Source of the DNA: JBEEMU01 sp043778315
GTDB taxonomy: Bacteria > Bacteroidota > Bacteroidia > Chitinophagales > Saprospiraceae
Assembly (NCBI GenBank): GCA_043778315.1
Contig: JAYWGJ010000405.1
Span: 1 to 13,112 of the forward strand
Direction: 5' to 3'
Length of the DNA stretch: 13,112 nucleotides
The first letter of the stretch is position 1. The number at the start of each line of letters is the position of its first letter. A model generated the notes under the pieces. That model was not told where the DNA came from and did no database searches. It was given only the letters and a program-made list of their open reading frames with translations. A program made the position numbers and the translations under genes. Below, one piece after another: positions 6,462 through 13,112 of the stretch.

Positions 6462-6752
6462 TTATAAAATAACTCCAACCGTCGACCACGCCTCCGCTCG
6501 TACCGTAAAATGTGGTTTTATCCTCGCCCAAGTCGTGCGGAAAAGCGGCGTTTCGCGATAATTATTTAAGTCGGTTTCGGTGTTCCAAAGACTTATTGTA
6601 AAAAAAACACATGGATTTTGCGCGTCGCGCTGCAACTGTACTCCATTACAGCCTTTCATCTTGAGAATAAACGGCTGTACTTCGTAAAAATTAGCGATAA
6701 AAGACGGAATGAACTCCGTGGCGAGCGTCAGCTTGACAATTCTTGTTACCAC
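6462..6752 (-). CDS. ABM-fold (antibiotic biosynthesis monooxygenase-like) protein
   Basis: A 96-aa single-domain protein that fits the ABM/dimeric ferredoxin-like fold. It has an N-terminal strand (IVKLTLATEF), a central strand NPCVFFTISLWNTETDL, the typical YRETPLFRTTWARIKPHF helix and a terminal RAEAWSTVGV strand. Family members include quinol monooxygenases and small unexplained enzymes, so the reaction cannot be read from sequence. The start is GTG at 6752-6750, which overlaps the upstream gene's last codons (ATGTGGTAA) by 7 nt. This points to coupled translation with the methyltransferase. It is the last gene before the terminator at 6389. Confidence 0.75.
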   Translation of the reverse strand: MVTRIVKLTLATEFIPSFIANFYEVQPFILKMKGCNGVQLQRDAQNPCVFFTISLWNTETDLNNYRETPLFRTTWARIKPHFTVRAEAWSTVGVIL

Positions 6753-7876
6753 ATCTCAAATTTTTGGTATTTACATTCCAATTTACCATTGAAAAGCGTC
6801 ATTTTTACCGTTGGTTTTAAACCAAAATGCTTTAAAGCGGATTGATTGCTGCTAATCATCCATACGTTGTAGCCGCTAAACCGCTTTTTGAAAATGTCGG
6901 AAACTTCTTTATAAAACACATTCATTGCGCCTGCTTCGCCGCCGAGCCGTTCGCCATAAGGCGGATTAGTGACCACGAGGAGTTCGTCGTCTGGTGGAAC
7001 GGGCGGCTGAAATTGCTGAATACTGATGTTTTTGAGTGTTATTTTATTGGCAAAACCTGCGCGTTCGATATTAGATTCGGCTGCGGCGAGCGATTTTGCA
7101 TCGTTGTCGGTGCCGCCGATTGTCGCTTTTATAGGTTTGCGGGCGCGCATCGCCGCAAGGCGGACTTCGTTCCAGAGCTTTTCGTCGAAGTTTTTCCAAC
7201 GGTGAAAACCAAACTCGTAGCGCAAACTATTGGCAGGCGTGTTTGAGGCAATCATCGCGGCTTCTATTAGCAGCGTTCCGCTACCGCAAAACGGGTCGAT
7301 AAACACGCCTTCGCCTTTGTAGCCTGCGTGTAGCAACATGCCTGCGGCGAGTACTTCGTTGATAGGTGCTTCGTGTTTGCCGACGCGGTAGCCTCGATAA
7401 TGCAGCGAATCGCCCGAGCTATCGAGCGAAATATTCACGGTCGCGCCCGAAATGCGCAGGTTAAATTTGATGTCGGGACGCTCCGTATTGACGTTCGGGC
7501 GTTTGCCGTGTCGGTCTCTAAACCAGTCACAAATTGCATCTTTTACCTTCAAAGCAGCAAATTGCGAATGCGTGAATATTTCGGAGTGAACCGTAAAATC
7601 AATCGCAAAAGTATTGTCTAACGACATATATTGCTCCCAATCTACGGTTTTCGCCCAATTATATAAGCCTTCTTCGTTGGTGCATTGTGCATCTAAAATA
7701 GGCACGAGCAGCCGCAAACCTGTGCGCAAGCAGAGGTTTGCCCGATAAAGCAAACGCATATCGCCCTCGCAACTCACGGCGCGTGAGCCAACTTCTATTT
7801 CGGTTGCGCCAAGCGCGGTCAATTCTTCTACCAATACAGGCTCTAAGCCGTGCAGGGTTTTCACTATTATTTTCAT
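6746..7876 (-). CDS. THUMP-domain SAM-dependent 23S rRNA methyltransferase (RlmL/YpsC-like)
   Basis: A 376-aa protein of the COG0116 type, predicted to make N2-methylguanine in 23S rRNA. The THUMP RNA-binding region covers roughly residues 45-155 and ends in the typical LDSSGDSLHYRGYR (151-164). The Rossmann-fold methyltransferase follows, with motif I FIDPFCGSGTLLIEAA (192-207) and the catalytic motif NPPYGER (304-310). The length matches the single-domain bacterial form (as in B. subtilis YpsC), not the 700-aa fused E. coli RlmL. I chose ATG at 7876 (protein MKIIVKTLHG) because AAGG precedes it closely. The frame extends 10 codons further up to a TTG at 7906, without a ribosome site. It overlaps the ABM gene by 7 nt. 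Confidence 0.88.
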   Translation of the reverse strand: MKIIVKTLHGLEPVLVEELTALGATEIEVGSRAVSCEGDMRLLYRANLCLRTGLRLLVPILDAQCTNEEGLYNWAKTVDWEQYMSLDNTFAIDFTVHSEIFTHSQFAALKVKDAICDWFRDRHGKRPNVNTERPDIKFNLRISGATVNISLDSSGDSLHYRGYRVGKHEAPINEVLAAGMLLHAGYKGEGVFIDPFCGSGTLLIEAAMIASNTPANSLRYEFGFHRWKNFDEKLWNEVRLAAMRARKPIKATIGGTDNDAKSLAAAESNIERAGFANKITLKNISIQQFQPPVPPDDELLVVTNPPYGERLGGEAGAMNVFYKEVSDIFKKRFSGYNVWMISSNQSALKHFGLKPTVKMTLFNGKLECKYQKFEMW

Positions 7877-7907
7877 AAGCCTTATTTGCACCGCAAAGGT
7901 CTGCAAA

Positions 7908-7939
7908 AATATCGTATTTTTATAGTAATATCGTATTTT
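7908..7939. repeat. Pair of 13-bp direct repeats upstream of the methyltransferase
   Basis: AATATCGTATTTT occurs at 7908-7920 and again at 7927-7939, with start points 19 bp apart, close to two helical turns. The pair begins 32 bp before the methyltransferase ATG. A minus-strand TATTTTTG (7911-7904) overlaps the first copy and fits the -7 consensus, so the pair could be an operator or just a local duplication. Confidence 0.5.
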
Positions 7940-8083
7940 ACAAGCCTTGAAACTGAATTGAGTTTATTTTGTTAATTATAATACAGAAAAGTAGTTGTCA
8001 TTTATTTACAATAAAAATTTCAAAAAACGGTCAATTTGTCTTATTATAATAAAAAACAACGACTATTTGGCAAAAAAAACAAA
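7940..8083. other. Rest of the divergent gap before clpP
   Basis: A/T-rich, no gene. The only clear structure is a perfect 12-bp palindrome TTATTATAATAA at 8041-8052, upstream of the putative clpP promoter. In DNA of this composition it may be chance. Confidence 0.35.
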
Positions 8084-8115
8084 TTGGCAAAATTATTGAA
8101 AAAGTAATATTATTG
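8084..8115 (+). promoter_or_regulatory. Candidate clpP promoter
   Basis: TTG (8084-8086), 21 nt, then TATTATTG (8108-8115), which is 7 of 8 to TAnnTTTG. The spacing fits the Bacteroidota sigma-A type promoter. It would give a leader of about 55 nt before the ATG at 8178. Confidence 0.4.
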
Positions 8116-8177
8116 CAGTCGCTAACCGCGCGAAATTATTTTTACATAAATAAGGAAAATTTAAAAAAATAAAAAAA

Positions 8178-8870
8178 ATGATGAACGAAAAAGAATTTCG
8201 CAAGTACGCAGTCGGTCACTTAGGACATAACGGCGCGACGCTCGACGACTACCAATCCAAAATGGGCAACGTCGGTAATGTGGTGGGTATGACTCCGTAT
8301 ATTATCGAGGAGCGTACCATGAACGTGGCACAAATGGACGTGTTTTCGCGTTTGATGATGGATAGAATCATCTTTTTGGGTACGGGCATCGACTCGCAAG
8401 TGGCGAATATCGTGCAAGCGCAACTCTTGTTTTTGGAGAGCGTTGACCCGAAACGCGATATTCAAATCTTTTTGAACAGTCCGGGCGGCGGCGTTTATGC
8501 GGGTTTGGGTATTTATGATACGATGCAATATGTTGCGCCCGACGTGGCAACTATTTGTACGGGTATGGCTGCCTCGATGGGTGCGGTACTGATGTGCGCA
8601 GGCACAAAGGGCAAGCGGTCGGCGTTGCCGCACTCTCGCGTGATGATACATCAGCCGTTAGGTGGCGCGGAAGGACAGTCGCGCGACATGGAAATCACGG
8701 TGAAAGAAATCGTGAAACTCCGCGTGGAACTCTACGAAATCATCGCTAAACACTCGGGTCAGACGTTCGAGAAAGTGGAAGCAGACAGCGACCGCGATTA
8801 TTGGATGCGCGCCGAAGAAGCGAAAGCTTACGGTATGGTCGACGAGGTTTTGACGCGCACAAAAGCGTAG
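8178..8870 (+). CDS. clpP: ATP-dependent Clp protease proteolytic subunit
   Basis: A 230-aa serine peptidase (family S14) that forms the tetradecameric chamber fed by ClpX or ClpC/ClpA in the cytoplasm. The catalytic triad is visible: S133 in GMAASMGA, H158 in RVMIHQP and D207 in DSDRDYWM. The spacings (25 and 49 residues) are the same as in E. coli ClpP. FLNSPGGGVYAGLGIYD (98-114) is the oxyanion/strand region. The N-terminus has about 35 residues before the conserved core (MTPYIIEERT), typical of a propeptide-bearing form. ATG 8178 is followed at once by ATG 8181, and either could be used. No clpX follows; clpP stands alone with its own terminator and is divergent from the methyltransferase. 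Confidence 0.97.
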   Translation: MMNEKEFRKYAVGHLGHNGATLDDYQSKMGNVGNVVGMTPYIIEERTMNVAQMDVFSRLMMDRIIFLGTGIDSQVANIVQAQLLFLESVDPKRDIQIFLNSPGGGVYAGLGIYDTMQYVAPDVATICTGMAASMGAVLMCAGTKGKRSALPHSRVMIHQPLGGAEGQSRDMEITVKEIVKLRVELYEIIAKHSGQTFEKVEADSDRDYWMRAEEAKAYGMVDEVLTRTKA

Positions 8871-8888
8871 TTAGGAACTTTAAAAAAT

Positions 8889-8928
8889 AAAAAGCCGCTA
8901 TTTTCTGTATGAAAGTAGCGGCTTTTTT
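8889..8928 (+). terminator. clpP terminator
   Basis: AAAAAGCCGCTATTTTC (8889-8905), loop TGTAT, then GAAAGTAGCGGCTTTTTT (8911-8928). The one imperfect pair is U·G in plus-strand RNA, which suits clpP. It starts 18 nt after the stop codon and ends in a U run. Confidence 0.88.
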
Positions 8929-8944
8929 ATGTTTTTGCTTTCAA

Positions 8945-8977
8945 AACCTGCAAGGTAAAAAAAAGACCTTACAGGTT
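8945..8977 (-). terminator. Terminator of the epimerase transcript
   Basis: AACCTGCAAGGT (8945-8956) and ACCTTACAGGTT (8966-8977) form a 12-bp stem. The odd pair is U·G in minus-strand RNA and C·A in the other direction. It lies 10 nt after the epimerase stop and is followed in that direction by UUUU. It faces the clpP terminator. Confidence 0.7.
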
Positions 8978-8987
8978 GCGCACGTCC

Positions 8988-9941
8988 CTACAACAAACAC
9001 ACGCCGTATTTCGCTTTGAAAATCATTTTGGGTTCTAAAACCACCAATCCCATTTTATTATTAAACGCATTTGCGGCGCAAGACATCGGTTCTATCGCTA
9101 TCGTTTTGCGGTCGGCAGGCGTGTATATTTGCAAATAACGGTACTGATTATCGGTTGCGTTTTGCCAAACCGCTAATTGTACGCCGGTTTGCGGGTCGGA
9201 GATGACGGTTTGTATTTTTTTGCCGTGGTTAATCAACTCAAATCCGTGGTCTAATTTGTTGTCGCGTAGCGACGCGCCATTTAGATACTCCAAAAAATTA
9301 ACGGTTTCGCCTGTCGGTATATTTTTTTCGTTCGTTTGCATATAGCGGACGGGCGGCAGCATGAGTGCGAGGTCGTCGATGCTCGCGGTGTTTAGTTTGA
9401 AATACGGGTGCCAGCCGTCGCCGAAAGGCATAGGTTTTTCGCCGTCGTTGCTAACGGTTGTGGTGCAGCGCAAGCCTTTATTGGATAGCCGATATTTGAG
9501 CTGTACGGTGCAGGCGAAAGGGTAGCCTTTGGTTTTGCCATCATAAACAAATACCAAATTGACACTTGCTTTATCGCTCGACGATTTCAGGTTTTCGACC
9601 TCGTATTTCGCGCTGTGCCACAAGCCGTGAATGGCGTGACCCTCCTGCGGACGGCTTATCGCTAACTTGTAGCGATGCCGATTATGCACATAACTGCCGC
9701 CGTCTAAGCGGTTCGGAAACGGCGTTAATTTGGCACTTTTGTAGCCGCTATTTTCTGCCGCGTCCGCTTCGGTGACGTAACCGTCGATGACCGAAATCAG
9801 GCCGCAGCGATTATCGCGCAGCATCAAATTATTCACATTTCCACCAAAAGTAGGCAAAATGGTGGCGTATTCGCCTGTTTTGGTGTTTATTAGCCGAACT
9901 TGCGGCATCGCGCCTACGCGCTCTTCTATGGCTACAAACAT
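8988..9941 (-). CDS. Aldose 1-epimerase (GalM-like)
   Basis: A 317-aa cytoplasmic mutarotase of the galactose mutarotase-like fold, interconverting alpha and beta anomers of aldoses. Visible active-site elements are HAIHGL (H102, H105), DGWHPYF (H178, the presumed general acid), LDHGFE (D231) and IAIEPMSCAANAFNN (E284, the presumed general base). The N-terminal sequence TPFPNRLDGGSY matches the sugar-binding NRI/NRL segment. There is no signal peptide. It starts 30 nt after the upstream 169-aa gene on the same strand, so the two probably form an operon. It may link to galactoside use together with the GH36 enzyme in this window, but the genes are 7 kb apart. The sugar specificity is not readable. 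Confidence 0.9.
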   Translation of the reverse strand: MFVAIEERVGAMPQVRLINTKTGEYATILPTFGGNVNNLMLRDNRCGLISVIDGYVTEADAAENSGYKSAKLTPFPNRLDGGSYVHNRHRYKLAISRPQEGHAIHGLWHSAKYEVENLKSSSDKASVNLVFVYDGKTKGYPFACTVQLKYRLSNKGLRCTTTVSNDGEKPMPFGDGWHPYFKLNTASIDDLALMLPPVRYMQTNEKNIPTGETVNFLEYLNGASLRDNKLDHGFELINHGKKIQTVISDPQTGVQLAVWQNATDNQYRYLQIYTPADRKTIAIEPMSCAANAFNNKMGLVVLEPKMIFKAKYGVCLL

Positions 9942-9971
9942 TTTTTTCTTATTTTAAGTAGCTGAAATAAA

Positions 9972-10481
9972 TTAATTAAAAACTTGAATATATCCGTCGG
10001 TGCGCAGCTCCATTTTGTAGGATTTGCTGTCGCCCGCGTCAAAATCGGTGTGGCTATACACCGCGTTACCTTCCGCCATATATATAAATCCGTCTTCGTC
10101 GATGCTCGCTACGCGTTGCCGCACTTCATTGCCTTTTACGGTCATGCCGCCGATGATTTTTTCATCTATTTTGTTGCCAATTTTGTCAAATGTAATCAGA
10201 AAATAATTGTAATTGAGCAACTCGGCGCGCCAATACACTAAGGCGTGAATGTCGCCTGTGTCGGGGAGTTTGAAGCACGGCACAAACTCGGTAAACTCGT
10301 CTTCTATCGCTACCGTCGCCTCGTTTTCGTTGGTGGGTTGTAGCAATATTTCGCTCACGGCGGCAAGTGGCAGCGTCTCGTTTTCGGTGCTGAACGTGTG
10401 GTGTATTTCGTCGTCCAAAACTATGGGCAATTCTATCTCTGGAAAGAATTTTAGGAATTGGTTGAAATGTGATTTTTTCAA
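9972..10481 (-). CDS. Conserved-looking hypothetical protein, operon partner of the epimerase
   Basis: A 169-aa, acidic, soluble protein with no signal peptide or membrane segment. I do not recognise the family. The N-terminus has an aromatic helix FNQFLKFFPEIELPIVL. The middle holds FVPCFKLPDTGDIHALVYWRAELLNYNYFLITFD, and the C-terminal half is a run of predicted strands (IIGGMTVKGNEVRQRVASIDEDGFIYMAEG, YKMELRTDGYIQVFN), like a short repeated beta-sheet module. The ATG at 10481-10479 follows an A/T-rich leader. It lies directly upstream of the epimerase with a 30-nt gap. Coding status is supported by the operon position and by codon use like its neighbours. Confidence 0.7.
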   Translation of the reverse strand: MKKSHFNQFLKFFPEIELPIVLDDEIHHTFSTENETLPLAAVSEILLQPTNENEATVAIEDEFTEFVPCFKLPDTGDIHALVYWRAELLNYNYFLITFDKIGNKIDEKIIGGMTVKGNEVRQRVASIDEDGFIYMAEGNAVYSHTDFDAGDSKSYKMELRTDGYIQVFN

Positions 10482-10520
10482 GATTTTTTTATTTTTGTGA
10501 GGTATTTTTTTAGATATAAA

Positions 10521-10693
10521 GATGCAAAGTTTTTTCTTTTTTTAAACGCGGATAAGCAGAGAGGGAAGAGGCAGAGCGGTTTTTTAAAACTGGAAGATGC
10601 AAAGTTTTTTCTTTTTTTAAACGCGGATAAGCAGAGAGGGAAAGAGGCAGAGCGGTTTTTTTAAAACTGGAAGAGGCAAAGTTTTTTATTATA
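10521..10693. repeat. Tandem duplication of about 75 bp plus a partial third copy
   Basis: Unit 1 (10521-10595) and unit 2 (10596-10672) are identical except for one extra A and one extra T in homopolymer runs. A third, partial copy starts at 10673 (GAGGCAAAGTTTTTT). Each unit has a poly-T stretch, AAACGCGGATAAGCAGAGAG and AGAGGCAGAGCGG. On the minus strand each start reads CTTTGCATC, like the end of a -7 element. The TATAAAGAT flank before unit 1 (10515) recurs after the last copy (10690). It fills the gap between the glycosyltransferase and the 169-aa gene; I see no gene or clear terminator here. Confidence 0.9.
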
Positions 10694-10707
10694 AAGATAC
10701 AAATTGC

Positions 10708-11865
10708 TCAAAATACGTCTGCTAGTTGTTTCCCGAACGCCGCCCAACTGTAATTTTGGCTAATCCACGTTCGCGCATTAGCGGTAAGCGTAGTTTGCAG
10801 GTCGGGCGCGGAGAGCAAGCGGTCTATCTGTTCGGCGAAGGCTTTGGGCGTGTCCGCTAATAATAAATGCGTTTCGGGGACGGCGGCGTAAGCACTATTC
10901 ACGACTGACGACGCGATAACTGGCACCGACATTGCCATACTTTCCAACACTTTATTTTGTTGTCCGATGCTTAAAAACAAAGGCGCGACGAAGATGCGCG
11001 AGCTATTGTATGCCAAGCGAATATCGTCCATCCAACCGCTTACAGTCACGTTGTCAGATGCCAATTGCAGTACCGCGTTTGATGGGCGTGCGCCCGCCAA
11101 CAAAATGCGCAAATTCGGGTATTTCGCTAGCAATAAAGGTAGCACTTTTTTGACTAAAAACAACGCCGCGTCGATATTTGGGACGTAACCCATATTACCT
11201 ACAAAAACAATATCATATTCTATCTTGACGGTTGGGTCGCGCTCAAAAAACGCCATATCGATGCCGTTCGGTAGTACTTTTATGGTGTCGGGCGTGTCGC
11301 TAAACAAGTGCGTTTTGTCCTTTTCGGTAATCACTAATTGGTGCTTAAATTGCTTGGCGCAATGCCGTTCTAAGGCTGCGGTTCGGCGCGCTTCCCATTG
11401 CCAAAACGGGCGTTGCCACCATTTTACATCGGCTGCCCATCGTGCTGCGCCATAAGCGTAAGCGTCCATAAAATCGATGGTAGCGGGTACGCCGCAGCCT
11501 TCATAATACGGTGCCATGCGGATTAATTGGCAATAAATATGTTCGGGCTGCTGGGCGGCGATGACTGTGCGGATTTGTCGGTGCGCATCGGTATTGTAAA
11601 AATAACTGACTTGCATCGGCAAACCATTAAAAATGCCTTTGAATAAATTACTTAAAACCTGACTTTTGGTCTGTACTATAACGTGTATTGAGGCGCAAAG
11701 CGGCGCAATAACTGCGTAATCTTCGGGCGAAACTGCGCCGTCGTTGAGGCAAACCAAGCAAATTTCGTGGCATTTCGCCAACTCGCACAACTGATAATAC
11801 AGCCGTAATTTGTCCCCTTTTTCGAGGGGATACGGAAACCGTGATGTCAGTACGAGGAGTTTCAA
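10708..11865 (-). CDS. GT-B glycosyltransferase, GT4 type
   Basis: A 385-aa cytoplasmic or membrane-associated sugar transferase, probably for polysaccharide or glycolipid synthesis. The N-terminus KLLVLTSRFPYPLEKGDKLR and FMDAYAYGAARW in the middle are typical of group 1 transferases related to the PEP-CTERM/EpsH-associated type. The C-terminal Rossmann domain has PNGIDMAFF, IVFVGNMGYVPN and GQQNKVLESMAMSVPVIAS (301-319), with E308 as the nucleotide-sugar-contacting Glu; the first Glu of the usual EX7E is not present. The start is TTG at 11865-11863. There is an in-frame stop five codons upstream and no ATG between, and the sequence from TTG on matches the family N-terminus. The gene stands alone. 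Confidence 0.88.
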   Translation of the reverse strand: MKLLVLTSRFPYPLEKGDKLRLYYQLCELAKCHEICLVCLNDGAVSPEDYAVIAPLCASIHVIVQTKSQVLSNLFKGIFNGLPMQVSYFYNTDAHRQIRTVIAAQQPEHIYCQLIRMAPYYEGCGVPATIDFMDAYAYGAARWAADVKWWQRPFWQWEARRTAALERHCAKQFKHQLVITEKDKTHLFSDTPDTIKVLPNGIDMAFFERDPTVKIEYDIVFVGNMGYVPNIDAALFLVKKVLPLLLAKYPNLRILLAGARPSNAVLQLASDNVTVSGWMDDIRLAYNSSRIFVAPLFLSIGQQNKVLESMAMSVPVIASSVVNSAYAAVPETHLLLADTPKAFAEQIDRLLSAPDLQTTLTANARTWISQNYSWAAFGKQLADVF

Positions 11866-11937
11866 AAGCGCGTTATATTAGGAACATATATTGATTATAC
11901 ATTATAGGTGTGTAAAAATATACTTTTTGCACAATTG

Positions 11938-11974
11938 CAAAGTTAAGATTATTTTTTTGACTAAAAAAAACAAA
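11938..11974 (-). promoter_or_regulatory. Weak candidate promoter of the glycosyltransferase
   Basis: In minus-strand reading TTTG (11974-11971) is followed after 25 nt by TAACTTTG (11945-11938), an exact fit to TAnnTTTG. The spacing is longer than the usual 17-23. The rest of the 310-bp divergent gap 11866-12175 is A/T-rich without a gene. Confidence 0.35.
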
Positions 11975-12088
11975 ATGTTAATACCGTTATTCGGCAAACC
12001 AAAATTATTGAATTTTAAATATATTTTTCGTAATATGATAGCTATTTTAGTATAAAAATGAATTTTATTGAAAAATAAATCAAAAATA

Positions 12089-12120
12089 TTTGGTGGTTTC
12101 AATGAATAGTTCTAATTTTG
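12089..12120 (+). promoter_or_regulatory. glnN promoter
   Basis: TTTG (12089-12092), 20 nt, then TAATTTTG (12113-12120). Both boxes and the spacing match the Bacteroidota primary sigma-factor consensus, the best match in this window. It gives a leader of about 50 nt before the ATG at 12176. Confidence 0.7.
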
Positions 12121-12175
12121 CAGAATATTTTTTATTTTTCTAAAATTCCAATAATTTATTAATAAACAAAAAATC

Positions 12176-13112
12176 ATGCCATTTGCTCGTTTTAACGCGG
12201 TAGAAACTACTTTGCACCGCGCCGAAGTACACCCAAAAGCACCTGCTAATCGCGTTCCCGACTATTACGGTAGTAACGTTTTTGGCGATGCAGCCATGAA
12301 AAAACACCTCACCGAAAAAACCTATAAAATGGTGAAAGAGGCGATTACGAACGGCACCAAAATTGACCGCGCTATCGCCGACCAGGTAGCGGCAGCGATG
12401 CGCTCGTGGGCAACCGACCGAGGCGCGACGCATTACTCGCATTGGTTTCAGCCGCTCACTGGCGCGACCGCCGAAAAACACGACACGTTTTTTACACTTT
12501 CGCCAAGCGGCGACGTGATTGAGGAGTTTAAAGGTTCGGCATTGGTGCAACAAGAACCCGACGCGTCGTCGTTTCCGAACGGCGGCATTCGCAGTACTTT
12601 CGAGGCTCGGGGCTACACCGCTTGGGACCCGTCGTCGCCTGCGTTTATCATGGAGAGCGGCAATTGCTTGACGTTGTGCATTCCGACTATTTTTATTTCT
12701 TACACTGGCGAAGCCCTCGATTTTAAAGCTCCGTTATTAAAATCGCAGCACTATTTGGAGAAAGCGGCGGTTGCGGTATGCCAATATTTTGACAAAAACG
12801 TCACGAAAGTACAAACAACCCTGGGCTGGGAGCAAGAGTATTTTTTGGTGGACGAAGCCTTGTTTACTGCGCGTCAAGACTTATTACTTACGGGTCGGAC
12901 GCTGATAGGCAGAGTTCCGCCGAAAGGACAGCAATTGGAAGACCATTATTTTGGTTCAATTCCCGAGCGCGTGCTACAATATATGTTCGACCTCGAGATT
13001 GAATGTCACAAACTCGGAATCCCTGTGCGGACGCGGCATAACGAGGTTGCGCCTGGACAATACGAACTCGCGCCGATGTTCGAGGAAGTGAATATTGCGG
13101 TCGACCACAATT
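12176..13112 (+). CDS. glnN: Type III glutamine synthetase, N-terminal 312 residues
   Basis: Makes glutamine from glutamate, ammonia and ATP in the cytoplasm; the GSIII form is usually about 730 residues and dodecameric. Only 312 codons are inside the window. The start ATG 12176-12178 is followed by MPFARFNAVE. The GSIII-type N-terminus shows FPNGGIRSTFEARGYTAWDP (133-152) and MESGNCLTLCIPTIFISYTG (159-178). The catalytic core begins with LGWEQEYFLVD (216-226; E219 and E221 are metal ligands by family analogy) and HNEVAPGQYELAP (288-300) for glutamate binding. No frameshift is visible. It is divergent from the glycosyltransferase and has a good promoter of its own. Confidence 0.97.
   Translation, partial: MPFARFNAVETTLHRAEVHPKAPANRVPDYYGSNVFGDAAMKKHLTEKTYKMVKEAITNGTKIDRAIADQVAAAMRSWATDRGATHYSHWFQPLTGATAEKHDTFFTLSPSGDVIEEFKGSALVQQEPDASSFPNGGIRSTFEARGYTAWDPSSPAFIMESGNCLTLCIPTIFISYTGEALDFKAPLLKSQHYLEKAAVAVCQYFDKNVTKVQTTLGWEQEYFLVDEALFTARQDLLLTGRTLIGRVPPKGQQLEDHYFGSIPERVLQYMFDLEIECHKLGIPVRTRHNEVAPGQYELAPMFEEVNIAVDHN

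Noticed and set aside
6842..7246. Plus-strand 134-codon open frame
   Set aside because: Antisense shadow of the methyltransferase catalytic domain.
8220..8651. Minus-strand 143-codon open frame
   Set aside because: Antisense shadow of clpP, which has an intact catalytic triad.
1..9941. Galactoside-use locus formed by the GH36 gene and the epimerase
   Set aside because: The genes are about 7 kb apart with unrelated genes and several terminators between, and no transporter or regulator is present.
11902..12102. Minus-strand 66-codon open frame in the glycosyltransferase/glnN gap
   Set aside because: Composition is Phe/Ile/Lys/Asn-rich as expected from translated A/T-rich DNA, and it covers candidate promoter elements.
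12140..12553. Minus-strand 137-codon open frame
   Set aside because: It lies antisense to glnN, whose protein is clearly conserved, and its own translation looks like no protein family.

Overview
The window looks like chromosomal DNA from a member of the Bacteroidota. The evidence is a type III glutamine synthetase (GlnN), a secreted protease ending in a probable type IX secretion (T9SS) sorting tail, a PorT-like outer-membrane barrel, lipoproteins, A/T-rich leaders with few Shine-Dalgarno sites, and a TTTG-N20-TAnnTTTG promoter. I cannot name the genus. I saw no rRNA, tRNA, CRISPR array, transposase or phage gene.

Layout. Positions 1-1680 (-) hold a GH36 alpha-galactosidase-type enzyme cut by the window edge. 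It is divergent from an outer-membrane beta-barrel gene (1877-2572, +). A strong two-way hairpin separates the barrel from a minus-strand cluster (5833 to 2629): a secreted M43-type metalloprotease followed by two tandemly duplicated lipoprotein genes. The protease leader is unusual. It has nine perfect copies of an 8-bp repeat, then a 16-bp perfect inverted repeat ending 6 nt before the start codon. About 480 bp of A/T-rich DNA without genes follows upstream. Next comes a two-gene minus-strand operon (7876 to 6462): a THUMP-domain rRNA methyltransferase and an overlapping ABM-fold monooxygenase-like gene. clpP (8178-8870, +) is divergent from it. A pair of facing terminators separates clpP from a minus-strand pair, an unknown 169-aa protein gene followed by an aldose 1-epimerase gene (10481 to 8988). 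A 75-bp tandem duplication lies between that pair and a GT4-type glycosyltransferase (11865-10708, -). The glycosyltransferase is divergent from glnN (12176 onward, +), which is cut by the right edge.

Most genes are housekeeping or general metabolism: protein quality control, rRNA modification, nitrogen assimilation, sugar epimerisation. The accessory and most interesting part is 2594-5982. There a T9SS-type protease and duplicated lipoproteins of unknown function sit behind a leader that looks able to vary by repeat slippage. One lipoprotein copy has lost its ancestral stop codon and now translates through its own former terminator. No known defence, secretion or mobile system is recognisable as a whole. 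The protease/lipoprotein cluster is the best candidate for something undescribed, but that is inference.
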